DNA of 32,738 nucleotides, from contig DMTS01000046.1 of NCBI GenBank assembly GCA_003477045.1, positions 8,299-41,036 on the forward strand. Direction: 5' to 3'. The notes beneath the pieces were generated by a model. The model searched no databases. It had not been told where the DNA came from and worked only from the letters and a program-made list of their open reading frames with translations. This stretch comes from Candidatus Delongbacteria bacterium (GTDB taxonomy: Bacteria; UBA4055). Positions 7,616 to 16,621 of the stretch are shown piece by piece. Each line of letters starts with the position of its first letter. The first letter of the stretch is position 1. The position numbers were made by a program, and so were the translations under genes.

Positions 7616-10579
7616 ATGTCTCAGGTACTAAACGAATACGATCAGCACTATTTTCAGGATACCAGATTTGATATTTTGATGAGAAAAAGAATATCAGAAG
7701 TACTTCTTATTTGCAATGACTATGACGCGTTTATGCTTGAAGAGGATGGAAGGATAGAAGAAAAAGTATTTAACGAGTATTCTTCTTTACATCTTCGTTT
7801 CCCTCCGCACTTCAACAGGGTGGACTCATACAAGTCGGCACTTACGCTAATGAGGGAAAAAAATTTTGACCTTGTTATTACGCTTCATAACAGCGGTTCA
7901 TGGAACGCTTTTAAAATCAACTCGGACCTGAAAAAAATATTTCCCGACAAGCCAATGGTAGTCCTTGCCCCGTTCTCTAGGAAAATATTGACTTTGAGCG
8001 ACATTGAGGTAAAGCATTCGTCCTCCGATTATATCTTTTCATGGCTGGGAGACACAGGTATAATGGTCGCCATTATTAAACTGATCGAAGACAAAATGAA
8101 TGCGGATGACGATATTTCAACAGCCGGGGTTCAGGTAATAATACTTGTAGAAGACTCGATCAGATATTACTCAAGTTACCTGCCGGTTCTATACGAAACA
8201 TTGTTCGAACAGACTCTGCATGTGATGAGCGAAGATCTGAACGAACATCAGAAGAATCTGAGGATGAGGGGAAGGCCGAAAATATTGCTTGCCACAAATT
8301 ACGAACAGGCTCTTTCGCTGTATAAAAAGTATAAGAAGAATGTCCTCGGCGTAATTACCGATGTGGAATACGGTAAGAATTCCAACCTGGACAGGTCAGC
8401 AGGTTTCAGACTCTGCTCTCAGATCCGCAAATACGACAGGGATATTCCCCTTCTCGTTCAGTCATCAATTGAAGAAAATAGAAAAAAAGCCGAAAAGTAT
8501 AGTGCAGGATTTATAAATAAACAATCCGAAACACTGCTGAACAAAATAGGCTCATTCGTTAAAGCTAATTTCGGGTTCGGCGAATTCAGATTCATAGATA
8601 CGAAAACAAATAAGGTTATAGCAACCGCATCAAATTTAAGAGAGCTTCATCTAGCCCTGAAGAGCGTTCCCGGTGAAACATTAGAATATCACGCATCAAG
8701 AAATCATTTTTCAAAATGGCTCAGAGCCAGGACTCTTTTTCCGCTTGCCGATATTTTAAAACCGCAGAAGATCGAGAACTTCGGCAACATGGATGATCTT
8801 AGAAAATACCTCGTTGATGTGATAAAAGTTTTCAGAAAAAGCAGCTCAAAAGGTATAATTGCTCAGTTCAGCAGAGAGAATTTCGATGAGTTTTCGGGAT
8901 TCGCAAGGATCGGACAGGGGTCGATCGGGGGTAAAGCCAGAGGGCTTGCTTTCATGGACAGCGTGCTCAAAAATAAGCAAAAAAGTTATTCGTATTACGG
9001 ATTGGAAATATCAATCCCGCAGACAGTAGTTCTTGCTACAGATGTTTTCAATGAATTCATGACGGAAAATTCACTTTACGAGACCGCATATTCAGATGCC
9101 GACGACATAACGATAATGAAAAGGTTTCTTAAATGTGAACTCCCGAAATGGGTCAAAGAAAAGCTGTTGAAATTTCTTTCAAGCAACAATTACCCTTTAG
9201 CGATAAGATCGTCGAGCCTTCTTGAAGATTCTTATTACCAGCCATTCGCAGGAATTTATGCTACATATATGATCCCCAACAATTCGCCCGATGCAGACAA
9301 AAGGCTTAAAGACCTCACCGATGCGGTGAAGTGTGTTTATGCGTCCACTTTTTATGAAGGGGCAAAAAAATATCTCAAGGCAACGAAGAATGTGATCGAA
9401 GAAGAAAAAATGGCAGTTATCATACAGAGAATTTCAGGCATGAAACACGGCAACCGTTTTTACCCTACTTTTTCAGGTGTAGCCAGATCGATCAACGATT
9501 ATCCCATTGGATACGAGAAGCATGATATAAGCATTTCGAATATTGCCGCCGGTTTGGGTAAGACTATAGTTGACAGCGAAATATCATTAAGATTCTCGCC
9601 CTCATCCCCCAATAATGTTATACAATTTTCTTCTGCCGAATTCGCACTCAAATATTCTCAAAAACATTTTTATGCGTTAAATCTCAGATCAATGTCGTTC
9701 AAACCGGACATAAACGAGAGCAGAAACCTTTTGAAGCTGGATGTTTATGACGGCGTTGAGGACGGGGCTTTCAACAATATTGTTTCTTCGTATGATCATG
9801 CTAGCAATATCATAAGAGATACATATGACCATCCGGGAAGCAAGATATTAACTTTCGCGAACATACTTAAAAGAGAGACTTTTCCTCTAAGCACAATACT
9901 TATTGATCTGCTGCAAACTCTGTCCGGAAGAATGAGCAATCCAGTAGAGATAGAGTTCGCCGTTAATTTTGATCCCGAAAGCGAAAATCATTCTTTCCAT
10001 CTTCTTCAGGTGAGGCCGATAGTATCGGGATTTGAATCCGGGCAGATAAATATTTCAAGCATGGACAATAGTGAAACGATCATCAAGTCTTATTCTTCGC
10101 TGGGCAACGGGGTTCTGGAGGACATTTACGATCTGGTTTACATAGTTCCGGAGAAATTCAATCCCGCTAAAACTGAAGAGATCGCGTCAAAAATAAAACT
10201 GCTGAACAAAAAATTTATAGAACAGAACAAAAATTATATTCTGATCGGTCCCGGAAGATGGGGCACATCGGATCCGTGGCTCGGAATACCTGTAAGGTGG
10301 GAAGATGTATCTCAGGCTGCTGTGATAGTTGAAGCGGGGCAGAAAGATTTTATTGTACAGCAGAGCCAGGGGTCGCATTTTTTCCATAATATTACTACTT
10401 TTGGTATTTTTTATCTCTCGGTCAACCCTTTTTTGAAAGACGGATATTTCGATACTGAATATCTTGCACAGATCAAGGCTGAGTATGAAGATGATTTTAT
10501 TCGTCATATTTCAACAAAAAAGCCTATAATAATTAAAAGTGACGGCAAAAATGGTCACGGAGTTATACTAAAACCGTGA
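7616..10579 (+). CDS. Double-receiver / PEP-synthase-like ATP-grasp regulator, 987 aa
   Basis: The N-terminal part (about residues 20-155) looks like a degenerate receiver: the phospho-Asp position in LVITLHNSG is not acidic. A second receiver (about 173-320) keeps the canonical residues: acidic pair in LVEDS, phospho-Asp about 249 in GVITDVEYG, Ser in LLVQSS, and Lys in FINKQS. A linker with an HFSKWLRARTLF motif leads to the PPDK_N ATP-grasp: SIGGKARG (about 438), AIRSSSLLEDS (about 529), LLQVRPI (about 797). The shared C-terminal domain follows, with GPGRWGTSDPWLGIPV (about 878), SQGSHFFHN (about 917) and a DGKNGHGVILKP tail. The swivel and PEP-barrel domains of PEP synthase are missing. 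It is a close paralogue, in the same domain order, of the gene at 12203. Probably a cytoplasmic phosphorylation-responsive enzyme or regulator; substrate unknown. No histidine kinase partner is encoded nearby. Confidence 0.8.
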   Translation: MSQVLNEYDQHYFQDTRFDILMRKRISEVLLICNDYDAFMLEEDGRIEEKVFNEYSSLHLRFPPHFNRVDSYKSALTLMREKNFDLVITLHNSGSWNAFKINSDLKKIFPDKPMVVLAPFSRKILTLSDIEVKHSSSDYIFSWLGDTGIMVAIIKLIEDKMNADDDISTAGVQVIILVEDSIRYYSSYLPVLYETLFEQTLHVMSEDLNEHQKNLRMRGRPKILLATNYEQALSLYKKYKKNVLGVITDVEYGKNSNLDRSAGFRLCSQIRKYDRDIPLLVQSSIEENRKKAEKYSAGFINKQSETLLNKIGSFVKANFGFGEFRFIDTKTNKVIATASNLRELHLALKSVPGETLEYHASRNHFSKWLRARTLFPLADILKPQKIENFGNMDDLRKYLVDVIKVFRKSSSKGIIAQFSRENFDEFSGFARIGQGSIGGKARGLAFMDSVLKNKQKSYSYYGLEISIPQTVVLATDVFNEFMTENSLYETAYSDADDITIMKRFLKCELPKWVKEKLLKFLSSNNYPLAIRSSSLLEDSYYQPFAGIYATYMIPNNSPDADKRLKDLTDAVKCVYASTFYEGAKKYLKATKNVIEEEKMAVIIQRISGMKHGNRFYPTFSGVARSINDYPIGYEKHDISISNIAAGLGKTIVDSEISLRFSPSSPNNVIQFSSAEFALKYSQKHFYALNLRSMSFKPDINESRNLLKLDVYDGVEDGAFNNIVSSYDHASNIIRDTYDHPGSKILTFANILKRETFPLSTILIDLLQTLSGRMSNPVEIEFAVNFDPESENHSFHLLQVRPIVSGFESGQINISSMDNSETIIKSYSSLGNGVLEDIYDLVYIVPEKFNPAKTEEIASKIKLLNKKFIEQNKNYILIGPGRWGTSDPWLGIPVRWEDVSQAAVIVEAGQKDFIVQQSQGSHFFHNITTFGIFYLSVNPFLKDGYFDTEYLAQIKAEYEDDFIRHISTKKPIIIKSDGKNGHGVILKP

Positions 10580-10673
10580 AATTTTAGAAAATTTTGATGA
10601 AAAATGCTGAATTTTTTGCGGTTTTTTGATAAAAAGTGTTTAACTGTAAAATAAAAATAGCCTTAAAAAAGTA

Positions 10674-10702
10674 TTGACAAAAATTTTGAGTAAATTTATA
10701 TT
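10674..10702 (+). promoter_or_regulatory. Strong sigma70-type promoter of gdhA
   Basis: A perfect TTGACA (10674-10679), a 17-bp spacer and TATATT (10697-10702) lie about 55 bp upstream of the gdhA ATG. The SD GGGAG is at 10745-10749. It is the best consensus promoter in the first half of the window. The rest of the 177-bp gap is AT-rich with no clear structure. Confidence 0.75.
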
Positions 10703-10756
10703 AAGAGAAGAAAAGACGAAAATCCTTAAATTGGAAAAAAAAATGGGAGAAAACAG

Positions 10757-12136
10757 ATGTCGAAATTAGCAAAGAAGTACATGGATATCTTAATGTCAAA
10801 AGATCCAAATCAGCCTGAATTCATTCAAGCTGCTCAAGAAGTAATCGAGACAATTATTCCCGTTCTCGAAAAACACCCTGAATATGTTGAAGCTAAGATC
10901 GTTGAAAGAATTATCGAGCCTGAAAGAACTATCGTCTTCAGAGTTCCCTGGGTTGATGACAAGGGAAAAGTTCAGGTTAACAGAGGATTCAGAGTTGAAT
11001 TCAACAGCGCGATCGGCCCGTACAAAGGCGGATTAAGATTCCACCCGAGCGTTAACTTAAGTATCCTGAAATTTTTAGGATTTGAACAGATCTTCAAAAA
11101 CTCATTGACTACATTGCCTATGGGCGGCGGAAAAGGCGGATGTGATTTTGATCCTAAAGGTAAATCAGACAACGAAGTTATGCATTTCTGCCAGAGCTTT
11201 ATGACAGAACTTTGGAGACACATCGGTCCGGATACTGACGTACCTGCAGGCGATATCGGCGTCGGCGGAAGAGAGATCGGATATATGTTCGGTCAGTATA
11301 AAAGACTAGCGAATGAATTTACAGGCGTTCTTACAGGTAAAGGAAGAAACTGGGGCGGTTCACTTATTAGACCTGAAGCTACAGGTTACGGCGAAGTTTA
11401 TTTTGCTCAGAACATGATGGCTGAGAAAAAAGAATCGTTCAAAGGAAAAATCGTAGCTGTTTCTGGATCAGGAAACGTTTGTCAGTATGCTATTCAGAAA
11501 TCTAATGAACTCGGTGGAAAAAATATTTGTATCTCCGACTCATCCGGTACTATTATTGACATGGACGGAATTAGCGGCAAAAAATGGGACTTCCTGATGG
11601 AGCTTAAAAATGTTAAGAGAGGAAGAGTTGAAGAATACGCTACAAAATTCAAAGGCCCTAAAGTTAAATACTATCCCGGCAAAAGCGTTTGGGATGTTAT
11701 CAGAGACGAGAAAATTAAAGTTGACATCGCGTTACCTTCAGCAACTCAGAACGAGATAGACGGAAGCCACGCAAGAGCTCTTGTGAAACTCGGATGTAAA
11801 GTTGTAGCTGAAGGCGCTAACATGCCTTCACTTCCTGAAGCACAGGATGTTTTCATTAAAGCAAGAGTTATGTACGGACCCGCAAAAGCTGCAAATGCAG
11901 GCGGCGTAGCAACTTCAGGACTCGAAATGAGCCAAAACTCACTAAGAATGTCATGGACAAGAGACGAAGTTGACGGACATCTGAAAAGAATTATGAAAGA
12001 TATTCACGACAATTCTAAAGCAGCTGCTCTAAAATACTGTCCTGAAAAAGACGGATATATCAACTATATGGCCGGCGCAAATATCGCGGGTTTCATAAAA
12101 GTTGCTGACGCTATGATGGACCACGGTGTAGTGTAA
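10757..12136 (+). CDS. gdhA: Glutamate dehydrogenase, probably NADP-specific (GdhA type), 459 aa
   Basis: A hexameric class I glutamate dehydrogenase close in length and motifs to enterobacterial and clostridial GdhA. It would assimilate ammonia by reductive amination of 2-oxoglutarate. Visible are GPYKGGLRFHPSV (about residue 90), LPMGGGKGGCDFDP with the catalytic Lys (about 118-131), PAGDIGVGGREIGY with the catalytic Asp (about 164), and the Rossmann VSGSGNV (about 236). The stretch ISDSSGT after the second strand resembles NADP-linked members, so NADPH use is likely but inferred. Codon choice is visibly biased (AGA, GTT, GCT, GGC/GGA) relative to neighbours. With a consensus promoter upstream and a strong terminator immediately after, this suggests a highly expressed monocistronic gene. 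It lies between the two double-receiver/ATP-grasp paralogues. Confidence 0.95.
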   Translation: MSKLAKKYMDILMSKDPNQPEFIQAAQEVIETIIPVLEKHPEYVEAKIVERIIEPERTIVFRVPWVDDKGKVQVNRGFRVEFNSAIGPYKGGLRFHPSVNLSILKFLGFEQIFKNSLTTLPMGGGKGGCDFDPKGKSDNEVMHFCQSFMTELWRHIGPDTDVPAGDIGVGGREIGYMFGQYKRLANEFTGVLTGKGRNWGGSLIRPEATGYGEVYFAQNMMAEKKESFKGKIVAVSGSGNVCQYAIQKSNELGGKNICISDSSGTIIDMDGISGKKWDFLMELKNVKRGRVEEYATKFKGPKVKYYPGKSVWDVIRDEKIKVDIALPSATQNEIDGSHARALVKLGCKVVAEGANMPSLPEAQDVFIKARVMYGPAKAANAGGVATSGLEMSQNSLRMSWTRDEVDGHLKRIMKDIHDNSKAAALKYCPEKDGYINYMAGANIAGFIKVADAMMDHGVV

Positions 12137-12153
12137 GGGTTACTCAATTTTAT

Positions 12154-12181
12154 AAAAAGGGCGGTTTTCCGCCCTTTTTTT
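12154..12181 (+). terminator. Factor-independent terminator after gdhA
   Basis: An 11-bp stem AAAAAGGGCGG / CCGCCCTTTTT with a TTTT loop runs directly into a run of T. It begins 17 bp after the gdhA stop. It leaves only 21 bp before the next ATG at 12203. Confidence 0.9.
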
Positions 12182-12202
12182 ATCAATTTACGGAGCGAAG
12201 AA

Positions 12203-15184
12203 ATGGAACTCTATGATATAAAAAAATTCAGCGAAGAGAAATATTACTTCGAAGAAGAGCCGTTCGGAAAACTGATGCAGAAAACGATAAAAGAAGTGCT
12301 GCTAATATGCAGCAAATACGACGAATTTATGCTTGAGGTTGACGGCAGGATCGACGAACATGTTTTTCAGGAGTACGTATCCTTAAGTATAAGAAATCCT
12401 CCTCATTTCACTCAGGTGTCAACACAGTCAGAAGCATTTGAAATGCTGAAAAAGAAAAGGTTCGATCTTGTAATCACTATGGTCAATCTTGGCGACATTA
12501 TGCCTTTCGAGCTGTCACGTAAGATCAAAAGCCAATATCCGGATATACCGATCGTCGTGCTGACACATTTTTCTAGGGAAGTGTCGTCTTTTCTGGCCAA
12601 TAAAGATCTGAAATACATTGACTATGTATTCTCGTGGCTGGGAGATTCAAGCATTCTTTTGGCTATAATAAAGCTGATCGAAGATAAAATGAATGTCGAG
12701 CATGATGTAAATGAAGTGGGAGCATACTGTATAATACTTGTAGAGGATTCGATCAGATATTATTCAAGCTATCTGCCGAACATGTATAAAATTCTTTTCA
12801 ATCAGACCATTTCTCTAATGGCTGAAGGGCTTAATGAGCATCAGAAAACAATGAGGATGAGAGCCAGAGCAAAAATACTTCTGGCAAACAATTATGAGCA
12901 GGCTGTAGAACTATATTCAAAATACAAAAGCAACCTTCTTGGCGTAATTTCGGACATTACATATAAGATCAAAGGAAAAGATGATAATAAAGCAGGTATA
13001 AAGCTCTGCAAAATGATAAGGAAGGAGAATCCGCATCTTCCGATCCTCCTTCAGTCCTCCCAGATGGAATTTAAAAATGAAGTCGAGAAGTTCCATGCAG
13101 ATTTTTTATTTAAGCATTCAAAAACACTTCTTAATGAACTTAGGGAATATATAAAGCTGAATTTCGGTTTTGGCGATTTTATCTTTGTCGATCCGGAAAC
13201 CAATGACGAGATCGTAAGAGCCACTGACCTGAGAGATCTTCAGAACAAGATAGAGAATATTCCGATAAATTCATTCGAATATCATGCGGCTAATAATCAT
13301 TTCTCGAAATGGTTCAAAGCACGAGCCTTATTCACGCTCGCGGATATAATCAAAGACAAAAAAGAAACAGATTTCGAAAGTATTGAAGCAACAAGAGATT
13401 ATGTTTACAGAACGATAAAAAATTACAGAATACATACCTCGAAAGGAACCATTGCCACTTTTAATAAAGATTTTTTTGACGATTATACAGGATTCAGCAG
13501 GATAGGTAAGGGATCTTTAGGCGGAAAAGGGCGCGGACTGGCATTTATAGATTCATTTTTGAAAAATAAAAGAATTAATTATAAATACGAAGATGTAATA
13601 ATAAATATACCTAAAACGATTGTTCTTTCAACGGATATTTTTGAAGAATTCATGCAGATCAACAATCTTTATGATTTCGCTTTATCAGAAGTTTCCGACG
13701 AAAAAATACTGCAATACTTTGTGCTGGCAGATCTTCCGCCGTCGCTGAAAGAGGATCTTTACTGTATTCTTACTTATATAAGAACTCCAATTGCAGTCAG
13801 ATCTTCAAGCTTGTTGGAAGATTCATATTTCCAGCCGTTCGCGGGAGTTTACACTACATACATGATCCCCAACAACGATATGAGTATAAGCGTAAGATTA
13901 AAAGAGCTTTCCAATGCCATAAAAGGTGTTTTCGCATCGACATTTTTTAAAGCCAGCAAGGATTATATGAAAGCTACGCACAATGTGATAGACGAAGAGA
14001 AAATGGCCGTTGTGATTCAGGAAGTTACCGGCAAGCTATACGCTGAAGGAACCGGAGAATCGAGATTCTATCCGTCATTATCCGGAGTTGCAAGATCTTT
14101 AAATTTCTATCCTGTCGGTGACGAAAAGTACGAGGACGGTGTTGTGAATATAGCACTAGGGCTCGGTAAAACAATAGTTGACGGAGAAACATCTTTAAGA
14201 TTTTCACCAAAGTACCCGAAGAAAATACTGCAGATATCAACCGCAGATATGACATTGAAAAATACGCAGAAAATGTTCTATGCACTAGATATGGAGAAAA
14301 GCTTTTGTGCGACTACTGATGAAAAACATAATCTGATACATCTGGATGTTGAAAAAGCCGAAGAAGACGAATCGCTTAAACTTCTAGTTTCAACCTATGA
14401 CTTCGAGAATAGTACTATTAACGACGGTTATATGGAGAACGGGAAGAAGCTTCTCACATTTGCCCCGATCTTAAAATACGATATGTTCCCGCTGGCAGAA
14501 ATTGTTTCTACACTTCTGGAATACGGTTCGCGGGAAATGAATTCCCCTGTTGAAATAGAATTTGCGTTGGAGCTCGATAAGCCGGCCGACCGCCCGAAAA
14601 TATTCAGGTTCCTTCAGATAAGACCGATCGTTCACGGGCTCGAGTACAGCGATGTTAAAATATCAGAAAAAGAAAGAAAAGAAGCGCTGATACATTCCGT
14701 AACTTCACTTGGAAACGGAACAGTGGAAGGGATTAAAGACATTATATATGTGAGAACTGAAAATTTTAATCCTGCCAATACGGAGAAAATAGCCGTAATG
14801 CTCGAAAAAATCAACGATAAATTTCTAAAGAGCAAAAAGAATTATATTCTTATCGGACCGGGAAGGTGGGGAAGTTCAGATCCATGGCTGGGAATACCGG
14901 TAAAGTGGGCTCAGATATCTCAGGCGAAAGTGATCATCGAACACGGTCTAAAGGATTTTCATATTGATCCGAGCCAGGGGTCTCATTTTTTTCAGAATAT
15001 TACACTGCTGAAGATCGTATATTTTACAATAAATCCTTATTTGAATCAGGGAAATATAGATATAGAATATCTGAATGCGCAAAATAGCATAACTGAAAAC
15101 GATCTGATCAGGCATATAAAGCTTGATAAACCGCTAAAAATAAAAGTTAACGGAATGACCAGCGAAGGAATAATTGCACAATAA
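12203..15184 (+). CDS. Double-receiver / PEP-synthase-like ATP-grasp regulator, 993 aa (paralogue)
   Basis: Same domain order as the 987-residue protein at 7616. The first, degenerate receiver (about 25-155) has LVITMVNLG in place of the phospho-Asp strand and FSWLGD where the Lys strand would be. The second receiver (about 173-320) keeps LVEDS, GVISDITY with a candidate phospho-Asp, LLQSS and FLFKHS. The linker motif is NHFSKWFKARALF. The ATP-grasp shows SLGGKGRG (about 433), AVRSSSLLEDS (about 532) and LQIRPIV (about 808). The C-terminal signature is GPGRWGSSDPWLGIPV (about 886) and SQGSHFFQN (about 925). It lacks the phosphohistidine and PEP-binding domains. The ribosome site is CGGAG at 12191-12195. 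No separate promoter fits between the gdhA terminator and this start, so transcription may rely on read-through from gdhA. Function unknown; coupling to glutamate metabolism is inferred from gene order. Confidence 0.8.
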   Translation: MELYDIKKFSEEKYYFEEEPFGKLMQKTIKEVLLICSKYDEFMLEVDGRIDEHVFQEYVSLSIRNPPHFTQVSTQSEAFEMLKKKRFDLVITMVNLGDIMPFELSRKIKSQYPDIPIVVLTHFSREVSSFLANKDLKYIDYVFSWLGDSSILLAIIKLIEDKMNVEHDVNEVGAYCIILVEDSIRYYSSYLPNMYKILFNQTISLMAEGLNEHQKTMRMRARAKILLANNYEQAVELYSKYKSNLLGVISDITYKIKGKDDNKAGIKLCKMIRKENPHLPILLQSSQMEFKNEVEKFHADFLFKHSKTLLNELREYIKLNFGFGDFIFVDPETNDEIVRATDLRDLQNKIENIPINSFEYHAANNHFSKWFKARALFTLADIIKDKKETDFESIEATRDYVYRTIKNYRIHTSKGTIATFNKDFFDDYTGFSRIGKGSLGGKGRGLAFIDSFLKNKRINYKYEDVIINIPKTIVLSTDIFEEFMQINNLYDFALSEVSDEKILQYFVLADLPPSLKEDLYCILTYIRTPIAVRSSSLLEDSYFQPFAGVYTTYMIPNNDMSISVRLKELSNAIKGVFASTFFKASKDYMKATHNVIDEEKMAVVIQEVTGKLYAEGTGESRFYPSLSGVARSLNFYPVGDEKYEDGVVNIALGLGKTIVDGETSLRFSPKYPKKILQISTADMTLKNTQKMFYALDMEKSFCATTDEKHNLIHLDVEKAEEDESLKLLVSTYDFENSTINDGYMENGKKLLTFAPILKYDMFPLAEIVSTLLEYGSREMNSPVEIEFALELDKPADRPKIFRFLQIRPIVHGLEYSDVKISEKERKEALIHSVTSLGNGTVEGIKDIIYVRTENFNPANTEKIAVMLEKINDKFLKSKKNYILIGPGRWGSSDPWLGIPVKWAQISQAKVIIEHGLKDFHIDPSQGSHFFQNITLLKIVYFTINPYLNQGNIDIEYLNAQNSITENDLIRHIKLDKPLKIKVNGMTSEGIIAQ

Positions 15185-15211
15185 ATAAAAATTATTTCTC
15201 CCTTTTTTGTA

Positions 15212-15239
15212 TTGATTTTATTATTTAAATTAGAATAAT
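15212..15239 (+). promoter_or_regulatory. Possible promoter of the DRTGG/transhydrogenase cluster
   Basis: TTGATT (15212-15217), a 16-bp spacer and AATAAT (15234-15239) lie in the 88-bp gap before the first DRTGG gene. The hexamers are imperfect and the region is very AT-rich, so this is tentative. No hairpin terminator is seen after the preceding gene. Confidence 0.35.
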
Positions 15240-15272
15240 TTGAAATAGTTAAAAAATTAAACGGCGGTTATT

Positions 15273-15653
15273 ATGAAACTTGCTGAAATAAAAGAGATAC
15301 TTCAAGCTGAAATTCTTACAACCGAGTTCGATCCAGAGCTTGATATCGAGATAGGATGTTCGTCGGATCTAATGAGCGATATTCTTGCTTTTGCACAACC
15401 GGGATCAGTGCTTGTTACAAGTCTGATAAATGTACAGGTCATAAATACTGCTAATATAGCAGATATAAAAGTCGTATGTTTTGTAATGGATAAAGATCCC
15501 CATCAAAGCATTATTACTCACGCAGAAAAAAACAGTATTGCTGTTCTTAAGACAAAATTTACTACATTTGAGTGCTGCGGGCTTTTATACATGAACGGCT
15601 TAAAAAGCTGTAATTATACAAAATTCGATAATTTTAAAACTTACATTATATAA
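15273..15653 (+). CDS. DRTGG-domain protein, 126 aa
   Basis: A small soluble alpha/beta protein whose whole length matches the DRTGG domain pattern: an N-terminal MKLAEIKEIL helix, a conserved GCSSDLMSDILAFA segment (about residues 29-42) and a LVTSLINVQVINTA strand. The literal DRTGG string is not present, which is usual for these stand-alone versions. The domain's role is not established; related domains accompany CBS domains and phosphotransacetylases. It opens a five-gene accessory block (DRTGG, CBS-HATPase, DRTGG, PHP, HATPase) of the kind found beside HydABC/Hnd-type electron-bifurcating enzymes in clostridia and Thermotoga. The second DRTGG gene, at 16622, is a paralogue. It is likely regulatory or a maturation helper. 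The ribosome site is weak (GGCGG). Confidence 0.75.
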   Translation: MKLAEIKEILQAEILTTEFDPELDIEIGCSSDLMSDILAFAQPGSVLVTSLINVQVINTANIADIKVVCFVMDKDPHQSIITHAEKNSIAVLKTKFTTFECCGLLYMNGLKSCNYTKFDNFKTYII

Positions 15654-15675
15654 TAATCAACAAATCGGACTGCAG

Positions 15676-16611
15676 ATGAATAATTTAATTCATGAAACTA
15701 GTAAAATACAGGAAATTACCTACGAACTAAAAATTCAGGATGTAATGGATACAGAGTACCAAACCGTTAACTCTGGTATGGCTGTCGGGTCACTGAGAGA
15801 AGTACTTAGAAAAAAACGTATTCTCGGAGTTCCGGTTGTAGATGGCACTGACCTTGTAGGTATCGTAAGCATAGAAGATTTCATTAAATGCATGGAAAAT
15901 GGAAAACTGGGCGAAACTGTTGGGACGATGATGACGATGGATGTTAAAACACTATTCGCCGACGAACCGCTTATTACAGCAGTAAACAAATTTGAAGAAT
16001 ATGGTTTCAGCCGGTTTCCCGTGATCTCACGCCAAACCGGTAAACTTGTTGGAATAATTACAAAGATTGACATTATAAAAGGCATTCTAAAAAAGCTTGA
16101 GACTGCGTATCAGCACGAAGAGGAAAGAAGGTACAGAGCCAGCCATATATTTAATGATATCGTTGCAGATGATATCTCTATCGATCTTAAGTATTTTATA
16201 GAAGGTAAAAATTTCGATAAAGCAGGTGAAGCTTCAACAGGACTAAAGAAAACTCTAAACAGGTTAGGTTTTCCACCAGATATTGTCAGAAGAGTAACTA
16301 TATCGACTTATGAGGCTGAAATAAATATTGTTTCTTATACTGACAAAGGCGAGATTCATGCATTTATTGATTCGAATCAGATCAGAATTGTTGTTACAGA
16401 TACCGGACCGGGCATTCTGGACATAGAAAAAGCCATGCTGCCCGGATTCTCTACAGCTCCCGGCTGGGTTAGAGAACTGGGTTTTGGAGCAGGTATGGGT
16501 CTTCCGAATATAAAAAAATTCACAGATAAAATGACTCTTGAATCTGTCGTCGGTGAAGGTACCCGTTTAGAAACGGTTGTTTTTCTTGACAGCAATAAAA
16601 ATAAATTATAA
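15676..16611 (+). CDS. CBS-pair / HATPase (anti-sigma-like kinase) protein, 311 aa
   Basis: Residues about 15-155 form a CBS pair, with VMDTEYQTVNSGM, GVPVVDGTDLVGIVSIEDF, then a second repeat with FPVISRQTGKLVGIITKIDI. CBS pairs bind adenine nucleotides or related metabolites. Residues about 165-311 form a Bergerat-type ATPase of the RsbW/anti-sigma class: an N-box-like YEAEINIV, the G1 box DTGPGI, and the G2 box GFGAGMGLPNI. No phospho-acceptor His domain is present, so a serine/threonine-kinase or anti-sigma role fits better than a classical histidine kinase. It may sense energy state and act on the neighbouring redox enzyme or a regulator; that is inference. It starts 22 bp after the DRTGG gene and ends 10 bp before the next. 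Confidence 0.82.
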   Translation: MNNLIHETSKIQEITYELKIQDVMDTEYQTVNSGMAVGSLREVLRKKRILGVPVVDGTDLVGIVSIEDFIKCMENGKLGETVGTMMTMDVKTLFADEPLITAVNKFEEYGFSRFPVISRQTGKLVGIITKIDIIKGILKKLETAYQHEEERRYRASHIFNDIVADDISIDLKYFIEGKNFDKAGEASTGLKKTLNRLGFPPDIVRRVTISTYEAEINIVSYTDKGEIHAFIDSNQIRIVVTDTGPGILDIEKAMLPGFSTAPGWVRELGFGAGMGLPNIKKFTDKMTLESVVGEGTRLETVVFLDSNKNKL

Positions 16612-16621
16612 GGAAATAAGA

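Noticed and set aside
10580..10640. Possible terminator after the 987-residue protein gene
   Set aside because: Only A-T stems or a 4-5 bp AACCG/CGGTT pairing across a loop of about 40 bases can be drawn; too weak to call.
1695..15184. Calling the four ATP-grasp proteins PEP synthase or pyruvate phosphate dikinase
   Set aside because: They have the ATP-grasp motifs, but no swivelling phosphohistidine motif and no PEP-binding TIM barrel, so the PEP synthase reaction cannot be supported.
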